This document shows, piece after piece, positions 1 through 12,694 of a DNA stretch of 64,000 nucleotides (positions within the stretch are counted from its first letter, which is position 1; every line of letters starts with the position of its first letter). The stretch comes from Pseudomonas silvicola (GTDB lineage Bacteria > Pseudomonadota > Gammaproteobacteria > Pseudomonadales > Pseudomonadaceae): positions 6,780,501-6,844,500 of the forward strand of contig NZ_CP093280.1 in assembly GCF_026651855.1 (NCBI RefSeq), given 5' to 3'. Made by a program: the position numbers and the translations under genes. The notes under the pieces are model-generated. The model had not been told where the DNA came from, ran no database searches, and saw only the letters and a program-made list of their open reading frames with translations.

Positions 1-1189
1 TGCGCGCACTGAGCCTCGATGGCTTCGGCGACGCTGGCATAGGACGTCACCGACGCCCCAAGGTTCGCCAGGGCCTGCTCAAGCTCGGCGGCCGGGCGCG
101 TGCGCGAGGTCGGCAGCGGCGTGACCGCCCAGTGGTCGACGCTGGCCGCCAGGGGGGCTAGCACACCGTGCAGATCCTTGTCGGCCAGCAGCCCGAACAC
201 CGCCAGGCGGCGGCCAACCGGCGGTCGGCTGGCCAGGCGCCGGGCCAGGTATTCGGCGGCATGGGGGTTGTGCCCCACGTCCAGCAGCAGGTTCAGGCGC
301 TTGCCCGGCCATACCACCTGGCGCCGGTCCAGGCGCCCGGTGACACGGGTGGCGAGCAAGGCTGCGGTCAATTGCGAAGCCTCCCACGGCAAGCCCGTCA
401 GGCGGTAGGCCTGCAGGGCCAGGGCGGCGTTTTCCATGGGCAGGTCCAGCAACGGCAGGCCAGCGAGCACCACCGGCTGACCGTCCAGGTCGCGGCCGCG
501 CCACTGCCACTGGCTGTCGCCGATGACCAGGTCATAGTCCTGGCCACGCAGGAAGAACGGGCAGGCCAGCTCGGCCACCTTGTCGAGCACTGTGTGCGGC
601 GGCTCGAGGTCACCGCACAGCGCCGGCCGACCGGCACGCAGAATGCCCGCCTTCTCGAAACCTACCGACTCACGGGTATTGCCCAGGTAATCGGCGTGGT
701 CCAGGCCCACGCTGGTGATCAGCGACAGGTCGGCGTCGATCAGGTTGACCGCGTCCAGCCGCCCGCCGAGGCCTACTTCCAGCACCACGGCGTCGAGCCC
801 GGCCTGCTTGAACAGCCAGAACGCCGCCAGGGTGCCCATTTCGAAGTAGGTGAGGGAAATCTCGCCGCGGGCCGCTTCGAGCGCAGCGAAGGCCTCGCAT
901 AGTCGGGCGTCGTCGACTTCCACGCCATCGATCAGCACCCGCTCGTTGTAACGCAGCAGGTGCGGCGAAGCGTAGACACCGACGTTCAGGCCCTGGGCCT
1001 TGAGCAGCGAGGCGATGAAGGCGCAGGTGGAGCCCTTGCCATTGGTACCGGTCACGGTAATGACCCGAGGCGCCAGGCGACCCAGGCCGAGCCGCGCCAG
1101 CACCTGCTGGCAGCGGTCCAGGCCCATGTCGATGGCCGCCGGGTGCAACTGCTCAAGATAAGCGAGCCACTCGCCCAGGGTACGTTCGG

Positions 1190-1193
<4 letters not shown>
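1..1193 (-). CDS. folC: Folylpolyglutamate synthase / dihydrofolate synthase, 3' end cut by window edge
   Basis: FolC adds glutamate to dihydropteroate (making dihydrofolate) and to folates, using ATP, in the cytoplasm. About 397 N-terminal codons are present. I translated the minus strand from the ATG at 1193, which overlaps the accD stop codon as ATGA. The protein begins [18 protein letters not shown] and has the Mur-ligase-type P-loop GTNGKGST near residue 49, then the expected ATP-grasping middle region ([13 protein letters not shown]) and the C-terminal DVGHNPHA motif. The frame is open to base 1, so the last part of the roughly 430-residue protein lies outside the window. The 4-base overlap with accD suggests translational coupling. 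Confident assignment. Confidence 0.95.
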
Positions 1194-2110
<917 letters not shown>

Positions 2111-2353
2111 GCTTTCTTTCTCCAGTACCGGGGACTGCCTGCGCAAGCAGTGACAGGTCCCGCGCATGCCCTTGAGCTCAATTTAATTCGTGTAAAGGAT
2201 GGGGAACTGCACGTGTGCGCTCGCGCCATCTTCAAATTCAGGACGGCCGACCCATGGGTCGCCATCGCCTTGCCAGAGGTATGGACGGTGGCAGATTGGC
2301 AACCGTCACATCCCCTGAAGTCATTCCATATTCCCTGTGGGCAGGCAATTGCA

Positions 2354-2977
2354 TTAACCGGCGCTGCGAACGGCACGCATGAACGCGTCGATCTTGTCCG
2401 CGTCCTTGATGCCCTTGGCCACCTCCACCCCACCGCTGACATCCACGGCGTAGGGTTTGACCTGGGCGATAGCCTCGGCGACGTTGGCCGCCGACAGGCC
2501 ACCGGCCAGGATGATCGGTTTGCTCAGACGCTCGGGCACCAGGCCCCAGTCGAATGCCTCGCCAGTGCCACCCGGTACGCCGGCGACATAGGTGTCCAGC
2601 AAAATGCCCCGCGCATTGGCGTACCGCTTGCAAATGGCCTCCAGGTCTTCACCCGGGCGCACCCGCACGGCCTTGATGTAGGGCCGGTGGTAGCCCTCGC
2701 AGTCAGCCGGGGTCTCATCACCGTGAAACTGCAGCAGGTCGAGCGGTACCACTTCGAGGATTTCAGCCAACTCACAGCGGCTGGCATTGACGAACAGCCC
2801 CACGGTGGTCACGAACGGCGGCAGCGCGGCGACGATGGCCCGCGCCTGCTCGGCCGTGACCGCGCGGGGGCTCTTGGCGTAGAACACCAGGCCGATGGCG
2901 TCAGCGCCTGCCTCGGCCGCCGCCAGCGCGTCTTCGATGCGAGTAATACCGCAGATTTTGCTGCGAACGGCTGGCAT
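2354..2977 (-). CDS. trpF: Phosphoribosylanthranilate isomerase
   Basis: TrpF converts N-(5-phosphoribosyl)anthranilate to CdRP, the third step of tryptophan synthesis. The 207-residue TIM-barrel protein starts [13 protein letters not shown]; the cysteine in KICGIT is the catalytic base and the aspartate in VDVSGGVE the catalytic acid. The length is typical. It stands alone from other trp genes, as is usual in pseudomonads, lying between truA and accD with about 240 bp before accD. Confidence 0.97.
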   Translation of the reverse strand: MPAVRSKICGITRIEDALAAAEAGADAIGLVFYAKSPRAVTAEQARAIVAALPPFVTTVGLFVNASRCELAEILEVVPLDLLQFHGDETPADCEGYHRPYIKAVRVRPGEDLEAICKRYANARGILLDTYVAGVPGGTGEAFDWGLVPERLSKPIILAGGLSAANVAEAIAQVKPYAVDVSGGVEVAKGIKDADKIDAFMRAVRSAG

Positions 2978-3038
2978 ATGCGGAAAAACCTCGGAAAGTC
3001 GCCAAAGCCTTGGATGTTAGCAAATGCATTCCAGCCCG

Positions 3039-3893
3039 TCAGCCCGGCAATGTATCGAAGCCTGTCAGGAAATGCGGGCCGATGTAGCGCTCCGGCAGCG
3101 GGAATTCATCGCGGTACTCCACCTGCACCAGGTACAGGCCATACGGGTGCGCGGTAACGCCACCGCTGCGGCGCTCGCGGCTTTCCAGTACTTCACGCAT
3201 CCATTCCACCGGGCGCTCGCCGGCGCCGATGGTCATGAGCACCCCGGCGATGTTGCGCACCATGTGGTGAAGGAAGGCGTTGGCACGGATATCCAGCACG
3301 ATCATCTTGCCATGGCGGCTGACGCGCACATGGTGCATTTGCTTGATCGGCGACTTGGCCTGGCACTGGCCAGCACGGAAGGCACTGAAATCATGGGTGC
3401 CCACCAGGTACTCGGCGGCCAGTGCCATGCGCTCCACATCCAGCGGGCGATGGTTCCAGGTGATTTCCTCACCCAGATGCGCCGGGCGGATCTGGTCGTT
3501 GTAGATCACGTAGCGGTAGCGACGGGCAATGGCCTTGAAGCGGGCATGGAAGTTGGACGGCATTTCCTTGGCCCAGGTGACGCTGATGTCATGGGGCAGG
3601 TTGATGTTGGCCCCCATGGTCCAGGCCTTCATGGAGCGCACGGCGCGGGTATCGAAGTGCACCACCTGACCGCAGGCGTGCACGCCGGCGTCGGTACGCC
3701 CGGCGCACATCAGGTCCACCGGCGAGTCGGCGACGGTCGACAGGGCCTTCTCCAGGGTTTCCTGCACGGTCAGCACGCCCGAGGCCTGACGCTGCCAGCC
3801 GCGGTAGCGCGAACCCTTGTATTCCACGCCCAGGGCGATGCGGGTGAAGCCATCGGCAGCGATTTCACTGGCCGACTCTTGAAGAATGTCCAC
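3039..3893 (-). CDS. truA: tRNA pseudouridine(38-40) synthase
   Basis: TruA isomerises uridines 38-40 of the tRNA anticodon arm to pseudouridine. The protein has 284 residues. The catalytic aspartate is in the family motif GRTDAGVHA (around residue 66), and the N-terminal VEYKGSRYRGWQRQ strand is also typical. The gene lies 60 bp upstream of trpF and about 100 bp downstream of fimV, with an inverted repeat in the latter gap. Confidence 0.97.
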   Translation of the reverse strand: MDILQESASEIAADGFTRIALGVEYKGSRYRGWQRQASGVLTVQETLEKALSTVADSPVDLMCAGRTDAGVHACGQVVHFDTRAVRSMKAWTMGANINLPHDISVTWAKEMPSNFHARFKAIARRYRYVIYNDQIRPAHLGEEITWNHRPLDVERMALAAEYLVGTHDFSAFRAGQCQAKSPIKQMHHVRVSRHGKMIVLDIRANAFLHHMVRNIAGVLMTIGAGERPVEWMREVLESRERRSGGVTAHPYGLYLVQVEYRDEFPLPERYIGPHFLTGFDTLPG

Positions 3894-3909
3894 GTTGTTC
3901 CCTTAGAGG

Positions 3910-3938
3910 CAGCTTCAAGCCCAAAGCTTGAAGCTGCA
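3910..3938. repeat. Perfect 12-bp inverted repeat between fimV and truA
   Basis: The arms gcagcttcaagc (3910-3921) and gcttgaagctgc (3927-3938) are exact reverse complements with a 5-nt loop. No run of T follows on the minus strand, so this is either a weak transcription stop after fimV or one copy of a dispersed palindromic element. Similar gcagctt fragments lie just beyond it up to about 3990. Confidence 0.6.
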
Positions 3939-3995
3939 GGTTAAAAGCGAGTGGGGCAACGCGCAGTGCTTGCAGCTTGCCACGTGCAGCTGCCG

Positions 3996-6776
3996 TCATA
4001 CCAGTCGCGAAAGCATCTCGCGGGCTTCGCCCTGCTGGCCTTCGGTGCCTTCCTTGACCACTTCGTCGAGGATGTCGCGTGCACCGTCGTGGTCACCCAT
4101 TTCGATATAGGCGCGGGCCAGGTCGAGCTTGGTGGCAGCCTCGTCGGTGCCCGACAGGTAATCGAAGTCATCTTCGAACGGTGGCAGGTCGTCGAGGCTA
4201 TCGAGCTCTGCCGGTGGCGCCTTGAACGGTTCGGCGATGGGCGGCTTTTCCAGGCTGGCCGACAGCTTGTCCAGCTCGGCGCTGACGTCGCCGAGCTTGG
4301 CTTCGTGCTGGTCAGCAGCGCTGTCCATCTCCTCGGCCAGGGACAGGTCGAAGTCTTCCGGCAGTTCCAGGTCGTCGACCGGGGCTGGCGGCACTTCGGG
4401 CGCGTCCAGGTTCAGTTCCTGTTCGAAGTCGGCCAGTTGCGCATCCAGGTCCGGGGCCGGGGCCGGTGCGGCGGGCTCGTCGTCCGCTACGTCCAGGTCG
4501 AAGTCCGCCAGGTCATCCACCGGCGTTTCTTCCACTGGCTTGGCGTGTTCGGCCAGCAAGGCCTCGAAGTCCAGGTCATCCTCATCCAAAGCCGACGGGG
4601 CTGGCGTCACGGGCTCGGTCACCGGTGAGTCCAGCGGCTGCGGCTCATCCAGCAGCAGGTCGTCGTCGAAATCGGCGATGTCCAGATCCGGCTCGACAGG
4701 TGCATTGAGGTCGTCGTCCAGGTCCAGGTCGAAATCGCTGTCGAAAGTGTCGTCGATGGGGTCGGCGGCACCGGGTTCGTCCATCAGCAGGTCCTTGACG
4801 TACTGGGCGTCCAGTTCGGCCGCCACGGCCGCAGCGCTGGCAGCGGCAATCGCGATGCCGAGCATGGCTGGGAACCGCGCCTTCAGGCCTTCGACCGCGG
4901 CATGGTTCTGGCCGTTGGCCACCAGCTTGCGCTCCTCGGCGATGAAAGCATCGCGGTCACCCTGATGGGCGTAGGCTTCCATCAGCTTCAGGCGCAGGTC
5001 GCTGCGCTCGGGTTCGGCGCTGACGGCCGGCTCCAGGAGGGCTTCGGCCTGGTTGTAATGCCCTTCGGCGATCAACTGTTCGGCCTCGGCCAACACATCA
5101 TGGGCTGGCGCGGCGGCCACGGGCGGTTCGATCACCGAGGCCACCAGCGGCTCGACCACCGGTGCCGGCACTACCGGCTCGGCGGCCGGGCGCAGCGGCG
5201 GCGTGGGAATGACATCCGAATGCGGGTGCGCGACCACCGGGGCCGGCTCAGCGGCCGCTACCGCCGCTGCCGCGGAGGCTGCGACCATGGCCGGCGCCAG
5301 CTTTACGCTGGGGGGCGGCGTCTCCAGGCCCTCGAAACTGCTGTCGGGCAGGTCGATGTCTTCGCTGAAGGTATTTTCTTCGGCCAGGGCACGGGCCATG
5401 CGCATGTGCTTTTCCGCTTCCAGCTGCGCCTTGCGGCGGCGCGCCAGCAGCAGCGCCGCCAGCAGCAGGATCAAGACCGCGGCCCCGGCGATCAGGCCCA
5501 GCATGATCGGGCTGGTGAGCAGGCGCGAGAACAGGCCAGGCTTCTCTTGCGCTGGCGCAGGCTCGGCCGCCACGGGGGCGGTGGGCGCGGGCGTGGCCTC
5601 CGGGACCGGGGTAGCAGCGGCGGGGGCCGCTGGCGCCTCGGTGGCAGGCGGTGGCGTCAGTTGGGCGTTGACCGCTGGCGCCGGCGCTTCGCTGCCGGGC
5701 GCCGCCGGGTTGGCGTCGGCCGCTGCCGGGCTAGCAGGCCCCGTGGCACCGGCCGCCTCCAGCTTGGCCAGCTGATCATTCTTGAGCTGGATCAGCTTCT
5801 GCAGCTTGTCCAGCTGGCTCTGCAGGTCGGTCATGCGGCTTTTCAGCTCGGCATTGTCGCGACGGGTAGCGTCCAGGTTTTCCTGGGCCTGAGCCAGGCG
5901 TGCCTGGCGATCACCCGCCTTGCCCTTGCCATTGTTGCCATCGGCGGCCACCAGGCTGAGCTTGTCGCCCGCGTCGGTCTGCGCCGGGGCGTTACCGGTA
6001 CCGGTGCGACGGGTAGCGTCCAGCTGCTGGGCACGGGGCCCGAGGCGACGGCCTTCACGCCAGGCCGCGTTCTGGCGCGCCACTTCGGCGATCGCCGGCC
6101 CCTGGCCCAGGGCCGTGGCCTGTTGGGTAGAAGGCATGCGCAGCACTTCGCCGGTCTTCAGCCGGTTGATATTGCCCGCCACGAAGGCATCGGGGTTCAA
6201 CGCCTGGATGGCCAGCATGGTCTGTTGCACCGACGCGCCTGGCACCGGGTTCTGCTGGGCAATCTCCCACAAAGTGTCACGGCGGTTGGTGGTGTAGCCG
6301 CCCTCACGTCCCTGGGTCTGGCTGGTGACCGCGGGCGTGGTGGCGGGCTGCACGGGCGCGGCACCCTGCGGGGCGAATCGGGAAGCGTCGACCATCACGC
6401 TGTAGTCGCGCATCAGGCGGCCGCTGGGCCACAGCACCTGCACCAGGAACTTGAGCATCGGTTCGCTGACCGGTTGCCGGGAAGTGACGCGGATGACGCT
6501 GCGCCCACCGCTGTTGATCACCGGGGTAAAGGTCAGGTCATTGAGGAAAGCCTCGCGATTCACGCCGGCTTTCTGGAATTCTTCGGGCGCGGCCAGGCTG
6601 GCCTTGATGTCGGCCGGCGCCAGGTCGCGCACATCGAGCAGTTCGATCTCGGCCACCAGCGGCTGGTTGGCCGCCGACTTCAGGGTGACTTCGCCCAGAT
6701 CCAGTGCACGCGCCATACCGGATGACAGCGCCGAAGCGGCGGCTATTGCTAACACCAGTTTGCGAACTTGAACCAT
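3996..6776 (-). CDS. fimV: FimV, polar hub / peptidoglycan-binding pilus assembly protein
   Basis: FimV is an inner-membrane polar landmark needed for type IV pilus secretin assembly and polar recruitment. The 926-residue protein shows, in order: a signal-like hydrophobic N-terminus; the conserved FimV N-terminal region starting ALDLGEVTLKS; a LysM-type peptidoglycan-binding region at about 160-215; a coiled coil at about 290-345; a Pro/Ala-rich linker; one membrane span near 420-447 followed by RRRK; and a long acidic cytoplasmic part. It ends with TPR-like segments including the C-terminal FimV motif (LDLARAYIEMGDHDGARDIL). It precedes truA, as in P. aeruginosa by recall. Confidence 0.95.
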   Translation of the reverse strand: MVQVRKLVLAIAAASALSSGMARALDLGEVTLKSAANQPLVAEIELLDVRDLAPADIKASLAAPEEFQKAGVNREAFLNDLTFTPVINSGGRSVIRVTSRQPVSEPMLKFLVQVLWPSGRLMRDYSVMVDASRFAPQGAAPVQPATTPAVTSQTQGREGGYTTNRRDTLWEIAQQNPVPGASVQQTMLAIQALNPDAFVAGNINRLKTGEVLRMPSTQQATALGQGPAIAEVARQNAAWREGRRLGPRAQQLDATRRTGTGNAPAQTDAGDKLSLVAADGNNGKGKAGDRQARLAQAQENLDATRRDNAELKSRMTDLQSQLDKLQKLIQLKNDQLAKLEAAGATGPASPAAADANPAAPGSEAPAPAVNAQLTPPPATEAPAAPAAATPVPEATPAPTAPVAAEPAPAQEKPGLFSRLLTSPIMLGLIAGAAVLILLLAALLLARRRKAQLEAEKHMRMARALAEENTFSEDIDLPDSSFEGLETPPPSVKLAPAMVAASAAAAVAAAEPAPVVAHPHSDVIPTPPLRPAAEPVVPAPVVEPLVASVIEPPVAAAPAHDVLAEAEQLIAEGHYNQAEALLEPAVSAEPERSDLRLKLMEAYAHQGDRDAFIAEERKLVANGQNHAAVEGLKARFPAMLGIAIAAASAAAVAAELDAQYVKDLLMDEPGAADPIDDTFDSDFDLDLDDDLNAPVEPDLDIADFDDDLLLDEPQPLDSPVTEPVTPAPSALDEDDLDFEALLAEHAKPVEETPVDDLADFDLDVADDEPAAPAPAPDLDAQLADFEQELNLDAPEVPPAPVDDLELPEDFDLSLAEEMDSAADQHEAKLGDVSAELDKLSASLEKPPIAEPFKAPPAELDSLDDLPPFEDDFDYLSGTDEAATKLDLARAYIEMGDHDGARDILDEVVKEGTEGQQGEAREMLSRLV

Positions 6777-6972
6777 GACCTAATCCTTGTTTGAACATTT
6801 TCCCCGGCAAACGAGGAGAAGTGAAAAGCTGCCTTGAGGCATACCACGGTGACCACGCGGTCACCTTTGAATCTGCCCCAGCAAGCCCCCGACGGCAGCT
6901 CACCTCAAGCAATCGGCCACGGCGTCTGGCGCCGGGCCTTGAATCATTATGCAAAGTGTTGCCAAGTATCTT

Positions 6973-7974
6973 TTACAGCAGGTCTTTTATCAACAACTCC
7001 GCCAATTGCACGGCGTTCAGCGCCGCGCCCTTGCGCACGTTATCGAGCGTAGCCCAAAGGTTGAGTTCGCAGGGGTCATCAATACCACCGCGTACGCGAC
7101 CAACATAGACCACATCCTGGCCCACTGCGTCCCCTACCGGCGTCGGGTAGTCACCCTCCTCCACCCGCTCGATGCCCTCGGCACCGTCCAGCGCGGCGTT
7201 GACCGCCACCAGGTCTACCGGTTTTTCGGTCTGCACGGACACAGTGAGGCTATCGCCAAAAAACACCGGAGCTTGAACGCAAGTCACGGAAATCTTTAAC
7301 AAAGGCAGCTCAAGCAGCTCGCGCAGCTCGCTGACCAGGCGCCGCTCCAGCGCCCCATGGCCCTGCGCGTCCACCTTGCCAACCTGGGGCAGCAGGTTGA
7401 ACGCCACCTGGCGGTCGAAGAAGCGCGGCTCCAGCGGCCTGGCGTTGAGCAATTCGGCGGTCTGGCGCGCCAGTTCGCTGACGGCCTCGCGGCCCAACGC
7501 CGACACGGCCATGGCCACGGTGACATTGACCCGCACCAGGCCCAGCTGTTCACGCAATGGCGCCAATACCAGCGCCAGGGCCACCGCGCTGCTGCTGGGG
7601 CTGGCTACCTGCACAGGGGCTTTGAGGGTCGCCAGCACCTGAGCGTTGGCCTCTGGCACCACATGGGGCACGGCCAGGTCACCGGACAGGTCGATGACGG
7701 TGCAACCGGCGGCCGTGGCGCGGGGCGCGAAGCTGCGCGTCACGGCTGGGCTCGCCGCGAAGAAGACAATGCGCGCCTGGCTGAAGTCGAATTGTTCCAC
7801 TTCACGCACCCGCACGTTCTTGCCGCGGTAAGGCACCGACGCACCGGCGGATTCGATGCTGGCCAGCAGGTGCAGGGCCTTGATGGGGAAATCGCGTTCC
7901 TCGAGTACCTGTACCAGGGTTTCGCCGACGGTACCGGTGGCGCCGATGATGGCGATATCGAAAGGCTGGGGCAT
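6973..7974 (-). CDS. Aspartate-semialdehyde dehydrogenase-like protein (Usg-1 type), catalytic Cys missing
   Basis: This is a paralog of Asd with a Rossmann fold beginning FDIAIIGATGTVGETL. The start at 7974 (MPQPFDIAIIG, 333 residues) has GAGG upstream. Family members use a cysteine in an N-C-[TS] motif; here the equivalent segment reads SPSSSAVALAL, with no cysteine. It is therefore unlikely to be a working dehydrogenase, and Usg-1 proteins are known for this. It sits between asd and fimV, the position of the same paralog in P. aeruginosa as I recall. Its actual role is unknown. Confidence 0.88.
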   Translation of the reverse strand: MPQPFDIAIIGATGTVGETLVQVLEERDFPIKALHLLASIESAGASVPYRGKNVRVREVEQFDFSQARIVFFAASPAVTRSFAPRATAAGCTVIDLSGDLAVPHVVPEANAQVLATLKAPVQVASPSSSAVALALVLAPLREQLGLVRVNVTVAMAVSALGREAVSELARQTAELLNARPLEPRFFDRQVAFNLLPQVGKVDAQGHGALERRLVSELRELLELPLLKISVTCVQAPVFFGDSLTVSVQTEKPVDLVAVNAALDGAEGIERVEEGDYPTPVGDAVGQDVVYVGRVRGGIDDPCELNLWATLDNVRKGAALNAVQLAELLIKDLL

Positions 7975-8088
7975 GGTGGGATCCTCGAGGTATTGGGCAG
8001 GGGGGCGCGACTTTATAGGGAATCGGGGTGGTTGTCTTGGGTATCGTGGGTTGGGCTTCAAGCCCAGGCACAACCCCCAAAAACCAGA

Positions 8089-8112
8089 AAACCCGCGCCA
8101 AGGCACGGGTTT
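8089..8112 (-). terminator. Rho-independent terminator after asd
   Basis: On the minus strand the stem AAACCCGtGCC / GGCgCGGGTTT (one G-T pair) closes on a very short loop and runs into TTTTC. It lies 21 bp after the asd stop codon and separates asd from the Usg-like gene. Confidence 0.75.
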
Positions 8113-8133
8113 CCTGTCACATCAGACCAAACT

Positions 8134-9246
8134 TCACCGTTCCAGCAGAATCCGCAACATGCGACGCAGCGGCTCCGCGGCGCCCCACAGCAGCTGGTCA
8201 CCCACGGTGAACGCACCCAGGTACTGGGAGCCCATGTTCAGCTTGCGCAGGCGGCCGACCGGAATGTTCAGGGTGCCGGTGACTTTCGTCGGGCTCAACT
8301 CCTGCATGCTGATCTCACGCTGGTTCGGCACCAGCTTGACCCAGGGGTTGTGCTGGCTGATCAGGCCTTCGATGTCGGCCAGCGGCACGTCCTTGTTCAG
8401 CTTGATGGTCAGCGCCTGGCTGTGGCAACGCATGGCGCCGATGCGCACGCAGATGCCGTCGACCGGGATCGGGCTCTTGAAGCGGCCCAGGATCTTGTTG
8501 GTCTCGGCCTGGGCCTTCCACTCTTCGCGGCTCTGGCCGTTGGGCAGTTCCTTGTCGATCCACGGGATCAGGCTGCCAGCCAGCGGCACACCGAAGTTTT
8601 CGGTGGGGTAGGCTTCGCTGCGCATGGCCTCGGCCACCTTGCGGTCGATGTCCAGGATGGCGCTGGCCGGATTGGCCAGGTCATCGGCGACGGCGGCGTG
8701 GGTAGCGCCCATCTGCTTGATCAGTTCACGCATGTTCTGCGCGCCGGCACCCGAGGCCGCCTGGTAGGTCATGGCACTCATCCACTCCACCAGGCCGGCT
8801 TCGAACAGGCCGCCCAGGCCCATCAGCATCAGGCTGACGGTGCAGTTGCCACCGATGTAGTTCTTGGTGCCGGCGTCCAGCTGCTGGTCGATGACCTTGC
8901 GGTTGACCGGGTCCAGAACGATGACCGCGTCATCCTGCATGCGCAGGCTGGAAGCGGCGTCGATCCAGTAGCCTTGCCAGCCGGCTTCACGCAGCTTGGG
9001 GAAAACCTCGCTGGTGTAGTCGCCGCCCTGGCAGGTCAGAATGACGTCGAGGGTTTTCAACTCTTCAATGCTGTAGGCGTCCTTGAGCGGGGCAATATCC
9101 TTGCCTACCGCCGGGCCTTGGCCGCCGACATTGGAAGTGGTGAAAAACACCGGCTCGATAAGATCGAAGTCCTGCTCTTCCAGCATCCGCTGCATGAGCA
9201 CGGAACCGACCATACCGCGCCAACCGATCAGACCTACACGTTTCAT
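8134..9246 (-). CDS. asd: Aspartate-semialdehyde dehydrogenase
   Basis: Asd reduces aspartyl phosphate to aspartate semialdehyde with NADPH, the branch point for lysine/diaminopimelate, threonine and methionine. The 370-residue protein starts [18 protein letters not shown]. The catalytic cysteine is in [11 protein letters not shown] and the catalytic histidine is probably the one in MRCHSQALT. It lies 57 bp after leuB, separated by a terminator, and has its own terminator downstream, so it is probably transcribed separately. Confidence 0.97.
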   Translation of the reverse strand: MKRVGLIGWRGMVGSVLMQRMLEEQDFDLIEPVFFTTSNVGGQGPAVGKDIAPLKDAYSIEELKTLDVILTCQGGDYTSEVFPKLREAGWQGYWIDAASSLRMQDDAVIVLDPVNRKVIDQQLDAGTKNYIGGNCTVSLMLMGLGGLFEAGLVEWMSAMTYQAASGAGAQNMRELIKQMGATHAAVADDLANPASAILDIDRKVAEAMRSEAYPTENFGVPLAGSLIPWIDKELPNGQSREEWKAQAETNKILGRFKSPIPVDGICVRIGAMRCHSQALTIKLNKDVPLADIEGLISQHNPWVKLVPNQREISMQELSPTKVTGTLNIPVGRLRKLNMGSQYLGAFTVGDQLLWGAAEPLRRMLRILLER

Positions 9247-9264
9247 CGCAACTACACCTTTGAC

Positions 9265-9298
9265 AAAAAAGTGGGCCGCTACTGCTGTAGCGGGCCCA
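9265..9298 (-). terminator. Terminator between leuB and asd
   Basis: On the minus strand a stem TGGGCCCGCTA / TAGCGGCCCA (one bulged base) is followed by CTTTTTTG. It starts a few bases after the leuB stop codon, so it should end the leuCDB transcript. Confidence 0.8.
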
Positions 9299-9303
9299 AG
9301 AGA

Positions 9304-10386
9304 TTACAGATTCCGCAGCGCGGCGACTACTGCATCGCCCATTTCCTGCGTACCAACGCGTGCACAACCCTGCGACCAGATGTCGCCAGTGCGCAGGCCC
9401 TGGTCCAGAACCAGGCTGACGGCCTTCTCGATGGCATCGGCGGCAGCCTGCTGGTTGAAGCTGTAACGCAGCATCATGGAAACCGACAGGATGGTCGCCA
9501 ACGGGTTGGCGATGCCCTGCCCGGCGATGTCCGGGGCGGAACCGTGGCAGGGCTCGTACATGCCCTTGTTGTTGGCATCCAGCGACGCCGACGGCAGCAT
9601 GCCGATGGAGCCGGTGAGCATGGAAGCCTCGTCCGACAGGATGTCACCGAACATGTTGTCGGTGACGATCACGTCGAACTGCTTGGGCGCGCGCACCAGT
9701 TGCATGGCGGCGTTGTCCACGTACATGTGGCTCAGCTCGATGTCCGGGTAGTCCTTGGCCACTTCCTCGACCACTTCGCGCCACAGTTGGCTGGAAGCCA
9801 GCACGTTGGCCTTGTCCACGGAGCACAGCTTCTTGCCGCGCACACGAGCCATGTCGAAACCGACGCGGGCAATGCGGCGAATTTCGCTCTCGCTGTACGG
9901 CAGGGTGTCATACGCCTGGCGCTCGCCATTTTCCAGCTCGCGGCTGCCACGCGGGGCGCCGAAGTAGATACCGCCGGTCAGCTCACGCACGATGAGGATG
10001 TCCAGGCCCGCGACGATTTCCGGCTTCAGGCTGGAAGCGTCGGCCAGTTGCGGGTACAGAATGGCCGGGCGCAGGTTGCCGAACAGGCCCAGTTGCGCGC
10101 GGATCTTCAGCAGGCCGCGCTCCGGGCGAATGTCGCGCTCGATCTTGTCCCATTTCGGGCCACCCACGGCACCCAGCAGCACGGCATCGGCCTTGCGCGC
10201 CAGTTCCAGCGTCTCGTCGGCCAGGGGCACGCCGTGCTTGTCGATGGCGGCGCCACCGATCACGTCGTGCTGCAGTTCGAAGCCCAGGTTGAACTTGTCG
10301 TTGGCCAGGTTCAGGACCTTGACCGCCTCGGTCATGATTTCTGGGCCAATACCGTCGCCTGGGAGAATCAGAATCTGCTTGCTCAT
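9304..10386 (-). CDS. leuB: 3-isopropylmalate dehydrogenase
   Basis: LeuB oxidatively decarboxylates 3-isopropylmalate to 2-ketoisocaproate using NAD+. The start at 10386 ([17 protein letters not shown]) gives 360 residues, the family length; an open extension further upstream is ignored. The substrate/metal motifs [15 protein letters not shown] and [14 protein letters not shown] are clear. It follows leuD with a 105-bp gap in which I see no gene; several other pseudomonads have a methyltransferase gene there. Confidence 0.97.
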   Translation of the reverse strand: MSKQILILPGDGIGPEIMTEAVKVLNLANDKFNLGFELQHDVIGGAAIDKHGVPLADETLELARKADAVLLGAVGGPKWDKIERDIRPERGLLKIRAQLGLFGNLRPAILYPQLADASSLKPEIVAGLDILIVRELTGGIYFGAPRGSRELENGERQAYDTLPYSESEIRRIARVGFDMARVRGKKLCSVDKANVLASSQLWREVVEEVAKDYPDIELSHMYVDNAAMQLVRAPKQFDVIVTDNMFGDILSDEASMLTGSIGMLPSASLDANNKGMYEPCHGSAPDIAGQGIANPLATILSVSMMLRYSFNQQAAADAIEKAVSLVLDQGLRTGDIWSQGCARVGTQEMGDAVVAALRNL

Positions 10387-10491
10387 GCTTTCCTCGGGAT
10401 GCTGTGTGTATTCAGTAAGTGCTGCGGGGGGCCTTTCCCGAGCTTCGCCCGGGCCCACAGGGATCGCAAATGCCCCCCCGCCAATCTCGAC

Positions 10492-11129
10492 TCAGCCGCG
10501 GAACAACCAGGGCTGGCTGGCGCGGTGCTTGCTCTCGAACGCCGCGATGGCGTCGCCATCCTGCAGGGTCAGGCCGATGTCGTCCAGGCCGTTGAGCAGG
10601 CAGTGCTTGCGGAATTCGTCAATCTCGAAGCTCAGCACCTTGCCGTCAGCGCGGGTGACGGTCTGGGCTTGCAGGTCGATGGTCAACTGGTAGCCAGGGT
10701 TGGCTTCCACTTGCTTGAACAGCTCATCCACTTCGGCATCGTCGAGGATGATCGGCAACAGGCCGTTCTTGAAGCTGTTGTTGAAGAAGATGTCAGCGTA
10801 GCTTGGCGCGATGATGGTGCGAAAGCCGTATTCTTCCAGCGCCCACGGCGCGTGCTCGCGGCTGGAACCGCAGCCGAAGTTCTCCCGGGCCAGCAGCACG
10901 CTGGCGCCCTGGTAACGGTCGTGGTTGAGCACGAATTCCTTGTTCAGCGGGCGCTTGGAGTTGTCCTGGTACGGCTGGCCCACGTCGAGGTAGCGCCACT
11001 CGTCGAACAGGTTGGGGCCGAAACCGGTACGCTTGATCGACTTCAGGAATTGCTTGGGAATGATCTGGTCGGTGTCGACGTTGGCACGGTCCAACGGCGC
11101 GACGAGGCCAGTGTGCTGGGTAAAGGCTT

Positions 11130-11133
<4 letters not shown>
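10492..11133 (-). CDS. leuD: 3-isopropylmalate dehydratase small subunit
   Basis: LeuD is the small (swivelling) subunit that with LeuC isomerises 2- to 3-isopropylmalate. The 213-residue protein starts [22 protein letters not shown] and carries the family motifs [14 protein letters not shown] and the residues around [10 protein letters not shown]. Its ATG overlaps the leuC stop as ATGA, consistent with equimolar translation. Confidence 0.97.
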
Positions 11134-12563
<1,430 letters not shown>

Positions 12564-12694
12564 CAGACTTTCCTCATCAGTATCTTTTCTGTGCCAATAA
12601 CCGCTTGGCTTGTAGGGCGAATGCTAAGGGGTTACATTGGATTACTCAAATTCATAATTTTCATGCTTTGGATAACCAATAGGAATCCGACTGG
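12564..12694. promoter_or_regulatory. Divergent leuC / lysR-type intergenic region
   Basis: This AT-rich 131-bp gap must hold both divergent promoters. It contains an imperfect dyad, attggatta near 12638 and ataaccaat near 12673, of the sort LysR-type proteins bind. I do not see clean -35/-10 pairs, so exact promoters are not assigned. Confidence 0.4.
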
